Notes: generated from the letters alone by a model not told the origin. A stretch of 64,000 nt of DNA from NORP240 sp965222175 (GCA_965222175.1 OZ244938.1:124001-188000), one strand, 5' to 3'. Positions 51,904 to 60,207 are shown, counted from the first letter of the stretch. A program made the numbers and translations.

Positions 51904-53598
51904 TCAGGCGAAAATACCGTGCAGGTACCAGTGCCGCCCGCCGGTTTTCTCCCGAAAAATCCATAGCCGACTGCCACTGTCCTCCCGTGCCACGTAATAG
52001 TCCCGGCGGATGTCGGTGCCGGACCACCAGCGACTTTCGATGCGTTCCGGTCCGCTCAGGATACTGACGGGGCGGTGGTGGTAGAGCTTGCCGTTGCTGA
52101 TCTGCAATAATCGCGGCTCGGGCAGCAGCCACAAGGGTCGCGGGTTGGAGGGGCAGACGCGCTGACTCCCGCGGTCCGGCGCCTGCAGTGAATCCAGCTG
52201 CCGGGTGGCGTATTCCGGACAGTGTTCGGCCACGTTGCCTATTCTGCGAATATTCTGTCCCCCTATCCGGGCCAGTAGCTGGTCCAGGAACAGATCAAGG
52301 CGGTCGTCCCGGTAATGGCCATGGCGGTCAGCGGTGCGGTTACCTGGTTCAGCGGCGTTGGTAACGTTTGCCGTAACGGCACGATCGTCTTCTGCCAGCA
52401 ACTTGCCGGAGGTTCCCAGGTAGGCATCGAAGCGGGTCACCTGCATTCTTACCGCCACCACCGGTGCCGGGATGACCAGGTTGTGAAGCTGGATCTCCAC
52501 TAGCTGCTGCAGGTGGTGACGGCAACGGCTGGGTTGTCGGAGCCCCAGGGTGATGTCGGTATTGCGTTGTTGTTCGTGTACCAGGGAAATCACCAGCCGG
52601 CTGGTGCTGAGATCCCGACGCCGGAGAAAATCCACCAGCTGGGCGAGAAACTCTTCCAGTACCGGCAGCAGCAGCCCGGTATTCTCCACTTCACAGGGCA
52701 GGTCATAGCTGCTGTTGAAAGCCGGTGGCGGCTGATAATGCTGCTGTGGTTCCGGTCGCTCCCCCAATGCCTGGTGCAGCTGATTGACAAACCGGCTGCC
52801 AAAGCGCTTGTGCAGGCCCTCGGCGGGCAGTCGCCACAGGTCCTGCAGACGCCGGACTCCCATGTTGTGGAGGCGGCGGCGTTGTTCCCGCTCCAGATCC
52901 AGTACATCGGTGGAAAGCCGGCCAAGGGCGGAGCGCAGGTTGCTCCGCCGATAAACCAGCAGGTTACAGCCGCCCCGTGCCAGCAACAGGCTGCCGCTGA
53001 CGGTGGGGCTGGCAGCGTAATGGAACAGCGTCGGCAGCTGCCATTCCTGTAACTGCTGCAGAATGCGGGCCGACAGGGTTTCATGTAAATTGTCGATGCC
53101 GGCGAAGTAGCGCAGACTGCTGCGTATTTCCAGGACCAGGGCGCAGGGATGAAAACTGACACCGGAGCTGACTTCTGTTGCCAGTTGTGCAAGCAGCTCC
53201 AGGTGTTGCCGGCAGACCGCTTCCGGTAACCGGGAAAAGCCTGGCAGGTAGAGGGCATACCAGAGGCCGTCCGGTTTTTTTCCGGGTTTCCGGTTGCTTT
53301 CCTGCCCGGGGCCGTCAGCTTGCCGGGAGTTGTTGCTTGGCTCAGGGCTGTTGTTTCGCTCAAGGCTGTTGCTTGGCTCAGGGCTGTTATTTCGCTCAGG
53401 GCTGTTATTTCGCTCAAGGCTGTTATTTCGCTCAGGGCTGTTATTTGGCTCAGGGCTGCCATCGCGCCCCCGGTTCCCCCGGTGGTTGGCGGGCAGCGGC
53501 TGCCTGGCGGCGCTGGACAGGTGCACCACCTGGCCTTTTTTCAGGGGGCTCGAACCGGGTAGCGGCAGCTGCAGGGTGGGTTCGACGGGTTCTTTCAT
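51904..53598 (-). CDS. imuB: ImuB, Y-family polymerase-like mutasome subunit
   Basis: A 564-residue protein. The Y-family core begins near residue 112 (GLWYALYLPGFSRLPEAV) and continues with a DinB-like helix-hairpin-helix region (MGVRRLQDLWRLPAEGLHKR) and the C-terminal ImuB tail (SRWWSGTDIRRDYYVARED). Catalytic acidic residues are lost, as in all ImuB; the protein links DnaE2 to the beta clamp. The N-terminal 110 residues are an extra disordered leader with seven 6-residue repeats (N-N-S-P-E-R type). I chose the ATG at 53598. It follows imuA by 92 bases and shares its LexA box. Confidence 0.95.
   Translation of the reverse strand: MKEPVEPTLQLPLPGSSPLKKGQVVHLSSAARQPLPANHRGNRGRDGSPEPNNSPERNNSLERNNSPERNNSPEPSNSLERNNSPEPSNNSRQADGPGQESNRKPGKKPDGLWYALYLPGFSRLPEAVCRQHLELLAQLATEVSSGVSFHPCALVLEIRSSLRYFAGIDNLHETLSARILQQLQEWQLPTLFHYAASPTVSGSLLLARGGCNLLVYRRSNLRSALGRLSTDVLDLEREQRRRLHNMGVRRLQDLWRLPAEGLHKRFGSRFVNQLHQALGERPEPQQHYQPPPAFNSSYDLPCEVENTGLLLPVLEEFLAQLVDFLRRRDLSTSRLVISLVHEQQRNTDITLGLRQPSRCRHHLQQLVEIQLHNLVIPAPVVAVRMQVTRFDAYLGTSGKLLAEDDRAVTANVTNAAEPGNRTADRHGHYRDDRLDLFLDQLLARIGGQNIRRIGNVAEHCPEYATRQLDSLQAPDRGSQRVCPSNPRPLWLLPEPRLLQISNGKLYHHRPVSILSGPERIESRWWSGTDIRRDYYVAREDSGSRLWIFREKTGGRHWYLHGIFA
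53331..53456 (-). repeat. 18-bp minisatellite (seven units) inside imuB
   Basis: Seven head-to-tail 18-bp units of the type TGTTATTTCGCTCAGGGC fill 126 bases without gaps. Variants alternate TTGCTTGG/TTATTTCG and CAGGG/CAAGG. The length is a multiple of 3, so changes in copy number keep the frame. Confidence 0.95.
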
Positions 53599-53690
53599 GC
53601 TTCTTATCCTTGTGTTTTCAATGTGTTGCAAATATTGGCCTGGTTGATTTACATCCGCTAGTCACCGGCGCTACCGGTACTGTCCTCCGG

Positions 53691-54518
53691 TCAGTATTGC
53701 TCTGTCCGCAGCAGCGGCAGACCTTCCTGGTAAAGGTTCAGCTTTACCGACAGGGGGCGGAAATTACCCCGGGCCTTCAGTACCGTGATTTCCGTGTACC
53801 CGGGATGACCCCCAGGCCCTGACGGTGTCTGCTTTCCGGGATAAGACCCCTTTATCTCAAGGCGCAGGGATGGTTGTGAGTGCTTACTATTTTTGTGCTG
53901 GAAAAGGATGCCCAGGGTCTTGCCGGCGGCAGCCGCCAGCTGCAGTCGCCGTACCACCTTGGCCGGCAGCCAGTTCTGCCAGGCCAGAACCAGGCCGCAG
54001 CTGGCGGTCTGCAGGGCCTTTTCCATGCTCCACAGGGCATCCCGGCAGGATGCATCCAGATTGACCAGCAGCACCTGTTCGGGATTGACGCCGGCCTGGG
54101 ACAGGGCAGGACTGTTGAGCAGGTAAGGTGGCGAAACCCAGAGAATCCAGTGGCCCTGTTTTACCACCTCCCGCATCAGTGGAATCAGCAGCTGCAGCTC
54201 TCCCATGCCCCACGGATAGCTGATGATTTCCACAATGGCGTTACGGGGCCAGCCGCGCCCGGGCAGAATATTGTCCAGCTGCGGATACCCGGTAGGCAGT
54301 CCGTGGTTGCCCTGTCCTGCCATGTCGCAGCCCCGCCAGAGGCTCGGGTTGCCTGCCAGCAGCGTGTTCAGCGGATCATCACCATTGCCACGTGTATCGA
54401 GACCGCTGCCGGGGGCCCCGGCTGCGGTGACCGGCGACGCCCCGGCGTCACCGTTGATGAGCCCCGGGTAAGCCGTGGGTTCTGCACCTTCTTCTGGGTT
54501 TTTGGTTTTTTTTGTCAC
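53691..54518 (-). CDS. imuA: ImuA (RecA/SulA-like mutasome subunit)
   Basis: A 275-residue protein with a GTG start. The RecA-like domain starts near residue 72 (GLPTGYPQLDNILPGRGWPR) and includes AIVEIISYPWGMGELQLLIPL, where the Walker A is degenerate. The C-terminal part ends FRPLSVKLNLYQEGLPLLRT. ImuA is needed for DnaE2-dependent mutagenesis and interacts with RecA and ImuB. The first 60 residues are low-complexity. A perfect LexA box lies 126 bases upstream, and imuB follows as the second gene of the operon. Confidence 0.92.
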   Translation of the reverse strand: MTKKTKNPEEGAEPTAYPGLINGDAGASPVTAAGAPGSGLDTRGNGDDPLNTLLAGNPSLWRGCDMAGQGNHGLPTGYPQLDNILPGRGWPRNAIVEIISYPWGMGELQLLIPLMREVVKQGHWILWVSPPYLLNSPALSQAGVNPEQVLLVNLDASCRDALWSMEKALQTASCGLVLAWQNWLPAKVVRRLQLAAAAGKTLGILFQHKNSKHSQPSLRLEIKGSYPGKQTPSGPGGHPGYTEITVLKARGNFRPLSVKLNLYQEGLPLLRTEQY

Positions 54519-54550
54519 TGGCCTGCCCGCCGGTTATCTGCTGTGCTGCA

Positions 54551-54604
54551 ACTGTCTCTGGTGCACCTGTCCTATGGTGTAACTGTCTATGGTGTAACCG
54601 TCTT
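54551..54604 (-). repeat. 15-17-bp tandem repeat in the imuA leader
   Basis: ACTGTCTCTGGTGC, ACCTGTCCTATGGTGTA and ACTGTCTATGGTGTA follow one another, then a partial unit. It lies between the LexA box and the imuA start, in the 5' untranslated region. Confidence 0.7.
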
Positions 54605-54643
54605 TCTTTGTTGCGATGGTCGCTGGATCATTTGCAAGCAGAA

Positions 54644-54663
54644 TACTGTATATATATACAGTA
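54644..54663. promoter_or_regulatory. LexA (SOS) box upstream of imuA-imuB
   Basis: TACTGTATATATATACAGTA is a perfect 20-bp palindrome identical to the gammaproteobacterial LexA consensus. It differs from the dnaE2 box at 34939 in a single base. Confidence 0.96.
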
Positions 54664-54944
54664 GTATAGCCAGTAAATTGTCCCGGACAACAGCCCCGCC
54701 CGGTCAATTGCAGCCAGTGGGACGCCATTCACCGGATTGGCGATCCGCTGCATCGGGAGCAGACCCCAAGGGAAAGTGTGTCTGCAAGAGAAGCACCACA
54801 ATATAGGGGGGCAAGACACTAATTTACTGATTTGCTTGAACTATTAAAGGATCATGGGCGGGCGCCGCTAAATCCTGTGACAAAAGGAATGCAGTACCAG
54901 GGATGGCATGACGGAGTTAATAAAAAACCAACTGGAGCGGGGCT

Positions 54945-55037
54945 ATGGGTAAGAAACCGGATATGATCGTAGTGGTTATCACCCTGTTTGTGGTCAGCGT
55001 GCTTGCCAGCAGTGTTGCACAGAGCGCGTTATTCTGA
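54945..55037 (+). CDS. 30-residue single-helix membrane peptide
   Basis: MGKKPDMIVVVITLFVVSVL begins a 30-residue protein that ends AQSALF. It has a KK-P start, one transmembrane helix (residues 8-22) and a short polar end. GGAG lies about 8 bases before the ATG at 54945. Similar short peptides with a KKP start and AQS end occur in other gammaproteobacteria, as far as I recall; the function is not known. Confidence 0.7.
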   Translation: MGKKPDMIVVVITLFVVSVLASSVAQSALF

Positions 55038-55055
55038 AAAATCAACAATAAAAAC

Positions 55056-55113
55056 TGAGCCCGCGGACCAGGCGGTCCCCTGTGCCGGCGACAGTCCCGC
55101 CGCAGCGGGCTCA
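55056..55113. terminator. Large inverted repeat between convergent genes, probable terminator
   Basis: TGAGCCCGC (55056-55064) pairs with GCGGGCTCA (55105-55113), with a nested hairpin, GGACC/GGTCC. It lies between the 30-residue membrane peptide (+) and fau (-). It lacks a T-run. Confidence 0.5.
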
Positions 55114-55139
55114 GCGGGTTAAGGACTCCTGCAGTGACG

Positions 55140-55742
55140 TCAGCGGCGACTGTAGCAGGCCGCTTCGGTAATCACCGCATCCAGCGGAACATCCCACGGA
55201 CCCAGGGGTATGCTGTCGACTTTCTGTGCTTCGAAGGCCAGGCCCACCAGGCGTGGGCGCTGCAGGTCTGTCCGCAGCCGGTAGGCGAAGGTCCGGTCAT
55301 AGAACCCCTTGCCCATGCCCAGGCGGTTGCAGTTCCGATCAAAGCCCACCAGGGGCACGAAAACCAGGTCGAGAGAAAAGGGCCGCGCCAGTTGGCTGAC
55401 AGCGGCGTCAGGTTCCGGAATTCCCCAGCGGTTTGGGCGCAGTCTGTTCCCCGGGTGAAACGGGGCAAAGCTGACCTTGTCGGGCCGATGGGCGCTGAGC
55501 ACCGGCAGGTGGCAGTGCTTGCCCATCTGCAGGGCTCTTAACATGATTGTCAGGGGATCGATTTCGCCATCACTGGCGAAATAAAAAGCCAGGCGTGCCG
55601 AGCGGGTGAACAGGGGCAGGGCAACAGCCCGCTGAAACAGCAATCGGGTTTTAAGCGCCCGCTCATCCGCCGACAGGGAGCGGCGGGAACGACGCAGCTG
55701 TTTGCGCAGACTTGCACGTTGGGTACGATCAGGCTCAGCCAT
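55140..55742 (-). CDS. fau: 5-formyltetrahydrofolate cyclo-ligase
   Basis: A 200-residue enzyme that converts 5-formyl-THF to 5,10-methenyl-THF using ATP. The start at 55742 gives MAEPDRTQRASLRKQLRRSR, the usual N-terminal helix. VPLVGFDRNCNRLGMGKGFY is the conserved binding motif of the family. An upstream in-frame start at 55820 would run into the 6S RNA gene and is rejected. It lies directly downstream of ssrS, the classic gammaproteobacterial order zapA-ssrS-fau. Confidence 0.95.
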   Translation of the reverse strand: MAEPDRTQRASLRKQLRRSRRSLSADERALKTRLLFQRAVALPLFTRSARLAFYFASDGEIDPLTIMLRALQMGKHCHLPVLSAHRPDKVSFAPFHPGNRLRPNRWGIPEPDAAVSQLARPFSLDLVFVPLVGFDRNCNRLGMGKGFYDRTFAYRLRTDLQRPRLVGLAFEAQKVDSIPLGPWDVPLDAVITEAACYSRR

Positions 55743-55792
55743 GACAGATGGGCAGGCGAACAAAGGTAAACACGGGGGTGACGGCAAACGGG

Positions 55793-55975
55793 TGAAAGTT
55801 CCCCAAAACACCGCTATCAAAGTTGCCCTGAACCGAAAGGTTCAGGTGGTGGCTCCCGCGATGAATCAGGCTTTCCGTCGAGCGGACATGCACAACAACA
55901 TCTAACGAGTTGCCTCCGGTATTACAGATATCGGCTCAAGAACACGTTTGATTGGCAAATGTTCCAGGAAACTCT
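55793..55975 (-). ncRNA. ssrS: 6S RNA
   Basis: The region between zapA and fau matches 6S RNA on the minus strand. CTTGAGCCGATATCTGTAAT corresponds to the E. coli segment CCTGAGCCGATATTTCATAC, and CACCTGAACCTTTCGGTTCAGG forms the downstream hairpin. The ends pair into a closing stem (TTCCTGGAACA near 55970-55960 with TGTTTTGGGGAA near 55810-55799). A TATACT -10 box lies at 55983-55988. 6S RNA binds sigma-70 RNA polymerase in stationary phase. The ends are estimated to within about 5 bases. Confidence 0.92.
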
Positions 55976-56048
55976 GTCCAACAGTATAGCTGTACCTGCA
56001 ACGTGATGCCAGCCAATCAGCGTGACTGACCGGACGGGCAGGGCAGTC

Positions 56049-56363
56049 CTACATTTCCAGTTGACGACTGCGCTGCAGAGCCTGATCGATCTTGTCTTCC
56101 AGGGCGCTCATCTGTTCGTTGTTAATCCGCCGGGTCTCGTTGATCAGGCGATTTTTCTGCAGCAACTCGTAAGTGATATTGAGAGCTGCCATCACGGCAA
56201 CTTTTTCACTGCCATGGATGTTGCCCCGTTCTTTCACCTTGCGCATGCTTTCGTCCAGGTAGCGTGCCGATTTCATCAGGGCTTCCTGATCGGAGGGCGG
56301 GCAGTTGATGTGGTATTCCTTGTCGAGAATGCGGATCTGCACGGAGGTGTTTTTTTCGGACAT
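56049..56363 (-). CDS. zapA: Cell division protein ZapA
   Basis: A 104-residue protein beginning MSEKNTSVQIRILDKEYHIN, then CPPSDQEALMKSARYLDESM, ending in a long coiled coil (NEQMSALEDKIDQALQRSRQ). This is the ZapA pattern: a small FtsZ-ring stabiliser that forms tetramers through the coiled coil. It lies 68 bases after the small coiled-coil gene at 56432-56641 on the same strand, with ssrS and fau downstream. Confidence 0.95.
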   Translation of the reverse strand: MSEKNTSVQIRILDKEYHINCPPSDQEALMKSARYLDESMRKVKERGNIHGSEKVAVMAALNITYELLQKNRLINETRRINNEQMSALEDKIDQALQRSRQLEM

Positions 56364-56431
56364 GAAAGCTTCCCACGTTGAATTTTTTATTCGGCGCCTG
56401 AGGAATGGAAGGTATTGTATACCCTACCTGA

Positions 56432-56641
56432 CTACTGGGTCTCTTCCAATGCTTTCAATCGGGACAGGATGGATTCCAGTCGCGCCTTGGCCACCTTGTT
56501 CTTCTCCATAAGTTCCCTGCGCTCGCTGTGCCAGTTTTCCTCATTGGCCTTCAGCAGCTGATTTTCCTGTTTCATTTCCACGCACAGGGAAATCAGGGAT
56601 TCCACCTTCTCGTTCAGGGCTTGAAACTTTTCTTCGCTCAT
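56432..56641 (-). CDS. TIGR02449-type small coiled-coil protein (ZapB-like)
   Basis: A 69-residue, almost entirely helical protein, beginning MSEEKFQALNEKVESLISLC and ending LSRLKALEETQ, with heptad spacing throughout. It is the family found directly upstream of zapA in gammaproteobacteria and resembles ZapB. It probably helps ring assembly, but this is inferred from position. Confidence 0.85.
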   Translation of the reverse strand: MSEEKFQALNEKVESLISLCVEMKQENQLLKANEENWHSERRELMEKNKVAKARLESILSRLKALEETQ

Positions 56642-56853
56642 TACTCGAATCCATGGATTTTGGTTTAAATTCCTGTAAAGGCAACACCTTATCGAAATTT
56701 GTTTAAGTGCATCGTAACTATAGTGGCGCCGTCAAGGGGGGTCAATGATCCAATTCGCAAAAATAGCAAGCCACCGGGTGGACCTGCACAGACGTTATGC
56801 ATATCCTAGGCTCCCCCATTCATGTAGATTCCAGGTCACTGACCGAGACGTGT

Positions 56854-58176
56854 ATGACTGTCGATTACCGAGAAATGAAAAGGCGGCGCAAGGAGTTGAT
56901 GGACCATATGGAGCCCAACAGCATTGCCCTGCTCAGTGCCGCTTCGCCGAAAACCCGAAACAACGATGCCGACTACCCTTACCGGCAGAACAGCGACTTT
57001 TACTACCTCACCGGATTTACCGAGCAGCAGGCGGTGCTGGCCCTGATACCGGGCCGCAAACAGGGTGAGGCGGTCTTGTTCTGCCAGGAAAAGGACAAGG
57101 TAAAGGAGCTGTGGAACGGCGTGCTGATGGGTCCCCGGCGGGCCAGGGAAGAGCTGCAGATCGACGACTCCTTCCCGATTTCAGACATCAACGAAATACT
57201 GCCGGGACTTATCGAGGGGCGGGAGCGTGTCTACTACTCCATGGGCAAGGATCCCCAGTTTGATCAGCAGGTGATGGACTGGGTCAAGGTGGTTCGCAGT
57301 CACCGGCGCCAGGGTATCAGTCCGCCGGGCGAGTTCCTGGTGCTCGATCATCTGCTGCACGAACAGCGGCTGGTCAAGAGCAGCAAGGAAACCAGGCTGA
57401 TGGAGAAGGCGGCGAAAATATCTGCCCGGGGACACAAACGGGCGATGAAGACCTGCAAGCCGGGTCTGTTCGAATACCAGTTGGAGGCGGAACTGCTTCA
57501 TGAATTTTATCGCAGCGGCAGTCGCTATCCGGCCTATAATTCCATCGTGGCTGCTGGCGAAAATGCCTGTATTCTGCATTACGACACCAATACAGCGGAA
57601 ATAAAGGATGGCGACCTGGTGCTGATCGATGCAGGCTGCGAATACGCGCACTACGCGTCAGACATAACCCGGACATTTCCGGCCAATGGCGTGTTCAGCG
57701 CGGAACAGCGGGCTGTCTATGACATTGTCCTGGAGGCAAACCTCGCGGCTATAGAGGCTGTCAGGCCGGGCGTGGCCTACGACGAGCCGCACAATGTCTC
57801 CGTCAAGGTCATTACCGCGGGGCTCATCCGGCTCGGATTGATCAAGGGACCACTGAGCCAGGCCATCAAGAAAGAAGCCTATCGCGACTTCTACATGCAC
57901 CGTGTCGGTCACTGGCTCGGTATGGATGTGCACGATGTCGGTGACTATCGCATCGACGGTAAATGGCGCTTGCTGGAACCGGGCATGGTGACCACAATCG
58001 AGCCTGGCATCTATATCGCTCCGGACAATAAAAAAGTCGCAAAGAAATGGCGGGGCATAGGCATCCGTATTGAGGATGATGTCCTGGTAACACGCAAGGG
58101 ACCCCGGGTATTGAGCAAGGACGTGCCCAAGGACGCTGAACAGATTGAAGCACTGATGGCCAAGCGGGTTCATTGA
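56854..58176 (+). CDS. pepP: Xaa-Pro aminopeptidase (aminopeptidase P)
   Basis: A 440-residue M24B enzyme that removes N-terminal residues before proline, using two Mn ions. The start at 56854 gives MTVDYREMKRRRKELMDHM, matching the length of E. coli PepP (441). Ligands are visible in LIDAGCEYAHYASDITRTFP (two Asp), HRVGHWLGMDVHD (His), TTIEPGIYI (Glu) and GIRIEDDVLV (Glu). There is no signal peptide, so it is cytoplasmic. It is followed by ubiH in the usual order. The ygfB-like gene that often precedes it is missing. Confidence 0.94.
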   Translation: MTVDYREMKRRRKELMDHMEPNSIALLSAASPKTRNNDADYPYRQNSDFYYLTGFTEQQAVLALIPGRKQGEAVLFCQEKDKVKELWNGVLMGPRRAREELQIDDSFPISDINEILPGLIEGRERVYYSMGKDPQFDQQVMDWVKVVRSHRRQGISPPGEFLVLDHLLHEQRLVKSSKETRLMEKAAKISARGHKRAMKTCKPGLFEYQLEAELLHEFYRSGSRYPAYNSIVAAGENACILHYDTNTAEIKDGDLVLIDAGCEYAHYASDITRTFPANGVFSAEQRAVYDIVLEANLAAIEAVRPGVAYDEPHNVSVKVITAGLIRLGLIKGPLSQAIKKEAYRDFYMHRVGHWLGMDVHDVGDYRIDGKWRLLEPGMVTTIEPGIYIAPDNKKVAKKWRGIGIRIEDDVLVTRKGPRVLSKDVPKDAEQIEALMAKRVH

Positions 58177-58177
58177 T

Positions 58178-58213
58178 AAAGGAACCACTTCCATAATTGA
58201 TCAGAGGTTCCCT
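58178..58213. repeat. Dispersed palindromic repeat, copy E
   Basis: AAAGGAACC (58178-58186), the shared core ACTTCCATAATTGATCAGAG and GGTTCCCT (58206-58213) form an inverted repeat between pepP and ubiH. It ends 8 bases before the ubiH start. Confidence 0.65.
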
Positions 58214-58221
58214 GGGTTAAG

Positions 58222-59457
58222 ATGCTCATTCAAAAACCTGAGTGCGACTACGACGTGGTGGTTATCGGTGCTGGCATGGTAGGCGCCAGCTTCGCCCTGG
58301 CGCTGCAGCGCAGGTTGCCCGGTCGAATCCGGATGCTGGTAGTCGAAGCGGTCCAGGCCGGTGCGGGTCATCCAGGATCCCCGAGTTTCGATGACCGCTC
58401 CACGGCACTGTCCTTCGGCAGTCGCCGGATTCTCGAGGAAATCGGCCTGTGGCAATCGCTTGAAGAGTCGGCCACACCGATAAACACCATTCATGTGTCC
58501 GACCGGGGACATTTCGGATCGACCAGGCTGGACTGTGCTTCGGAAGGTGTGCCTGCTCTTGGCTACGTGGTGGAAAATCGTTGTTTCGGCCATGTGCTGG
58601 ACAAGGAATTGCGTCAGCAGGAAGGATTAGATTACCTGGTTCCCGCCAGGGTCGTCGATATCCTTCCCGATTCCTCCGGTATGTGCCTGGAGCTGTCTGT
58701 CGAAAATGACAGGCCTGCAAAGCTCCATGCCGGCCTGGTAGTGCTGGCAGATGGGGGCAGGTCTCCCATCTGTTCCAGGCTGGGCATCAGCCTGCGGAAA
58801 ACCGAGTACGACCAGCAGGCCATAATAGCTAATATCGCCTTCAGTCGAAATCATCAGAATGTTGCGTATGAACGCTTCACCGACAGTGGTCCGCTGGCTG
58901 TTCTGCCCCTGAAAACACTGGAGGAGCAGTGCCGTGGTGCGCTGGTGTGGACCGTGCGGGGATCCGATGCCGGGACGATTATGCAGCTTGGTGATGCGGA
59001 ATTCGGCAAACTTCTGCAGGAACGTTTTGGCTACCGGCTTGGCGCCATTACCCGAATCGGAAAAAGGGCATGCTATCCGTTGAGCCTGAAAATTGCGCGG
59101 GAGCAGATTCGTCCCGGCCTTGTATTACTGGGCAACGTGGCACATACACTGCACCCGGTAGCCGGGCAGGGCTTCAACCTTGCTTTGCGTGATGCCGATG
59201 AGCTGTCGACCATTCTGGTCGATGCCATCATTGCTGATAAGTCGCCGGGTGAAATGTCCGTGCTCCAGGAATACCATAAACTGCAGCAGCGCGACCAGGT
59301 CAGAACCATCAGTTTTTCCCACTACCTCACCCGGTTGTTTTCCTCCAGTCGCAGCAGCCTGATATGGGTCAGGAAATTCGGCCTGGCGTCGATCGATATC
59401 GTGCCCCTGGTCAAACACGAATTTGCCCGGAATGCCATGGGACTGGCGGATCGATAA
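58222..59457 (+). CDS. ubiH: 2-octaprenyl-6-methoxyphenol hydroxylase-type FAD monooxygenase UbiH
   Basis: A 411-residue FAD enzyme of ubiquinone synthesis. Motifs in order: the dinucleotide-binding DVVVIGAGMVGASFALALQ, then FDDRSTALSFGSRRI, the middle ADGGRSPICSRLGI and GNVAHTLHPVAGQGFNLALR, which marks UbiH and its relatives. It hydroxylates the quinone ring in the cytoplasm, probably within the Ubi metabolon. The position directly after pepP is as in E. coli. Its usual downstream partner is displaced by a minus-strand insert and lies at 63467. Confidence 0.93.
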   Translation: MLIQKPECDYDVVVIGAGMVGASFALALQRRLPGRIRMLVVEAVQAGAGHPGSPSFDDRSTALSFGSRRILEEIGLWQSLEESATPINTIHVSDRGHFGSTRLDCASEGVPALGYVVENRCFGHVLDKELRQQEGLDYLVPARVVDILPDSSGMCLELSVENDRPAKLHAGLVVLADGGRSPICSRLGISLRKTEYDQQAIIANIAFSRNHQNVAYERFTDSGPLAVLPLKTLEEQCRGALVWTVRGSDAGTIMQLGDAEFGKLLQERFGYRLGAITRIGKRACYPLSLKIAREQIRPGLVLLGNVAHTLHPVAGQGFNLALRDADELSTILVDAIIADKSPGEMSVLQEYHKLQQRDQVRTISFSHYLTRLFSSSRSSLIWVRKFGLASIDIVPLVKHEFARNAMGLADR

Positions 59458-59543
59458 GCAGGTGCAGAGTCAGAAAACGAGAACCTACGAACCCGGGCAG
59501 GGGTTGGAGGCTCGCTGGTCAGTCGCGGACCCGGGGGCGGGAA

Positions 59544-60158
59544 TCACGGGGCAATTTCGAAAACGATACGTTGTTGAACGCCTTGAACGGGGACAGCCCT
59601 GCCGTCTTCCACCCTGGCGCTGTAGCGCCACTTGGTGATGGATTGCAGGGCCGCACGCTCAAAGTAGCCCTCCGGATCCGCGTAGGTGACTGCTGGATCG
59701 GCGACGTTGCCCCGCTCATCCACGGTGAACGTGACTACGACGAATCCTTCTATTCCCCGTTGCAGGGCCCGGGTCGGGTACACCGGCGCGGTCCTGACTA
59801 CCGGCACCAATTCGGCGCTCTGGAAAGTCACGTTCTGCCACCCCGGTGGGTCCAGGTTGAACGACTCTTCGGCATAGGTCAGTATCGGTCCTGTACCGAT
59901 ATTTGTTTCACGTAGCGGTTCGGTGATTGCTGACGGCGGCGGTTCCACCAGGGGCTCCGGTCGTTGAATCGGCACCAGCTCGGGCGGGTCGATTTCCGGC
60001 ATGGTGGCGTCCACCACCGGGATTACAAATGTTTCCTGAACTCGTTGATCATCTGAATACACCATCAGGTGCATCAGGAAGAACAGCACCGTAGTCACGA
60101 AGGCGGCTGCCAGCATGGCAGCGGGTACTTTCAGGTAATCTCGGGTAATGTAAAACAT
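59544..60158 (-). CDS. TonB family protein
   Basis: A 204-residue inner-membrane protein with one N-terminal helix (residues about 10-33: VPAAMLAAAFVTTVLFFLMH), a proline-rich periplasmic linker (EIDPPELVPIQRPEPLVEPP) and a C-terminal TonB domain (APVYPTRALQRGIEGFVVV). GAGGAGG lies 6 bases before the ATG at 60158. It is the third gene of the BlaI/M56/TonB operon, and its C-terminal domain closely resembles that of the M56 protein (PLYPGHALKNGIEGHVVAEF). It may energise an outer-membrane receptor. Confidence 0.9.
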   Translation of the reverse strand: MFYITRDYLKVPAAMLAAAFVTTVLFFLMHLMVYSDDQRVQETFVIPVVDATMPEIDPPELVPIQRPEPLVEPPPSAITEPLRETNIGTGPILTYAEESFNLDPPGWQNVTFQSAELVPVVRTAPVYPTRALQRGIEGFVVVTFTVDERGNVADPAVTYADPEGYFERAALQSITKWRYSARVEDGRAVPVQGVQQRIVFEIAP

Positions 60159-60207
60159 GGTCGGCCTCCTCATTGGTCTTCGGCCCCGGCAGTTCCAACC
60201 CGCTGTA

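Noticed and set aside
53331..53456. Possible CRISPR array
   Set aside because: The 18-bp units are directly adjacent with no spacers and lie in a coding frame, so this is a coding minisatellite.
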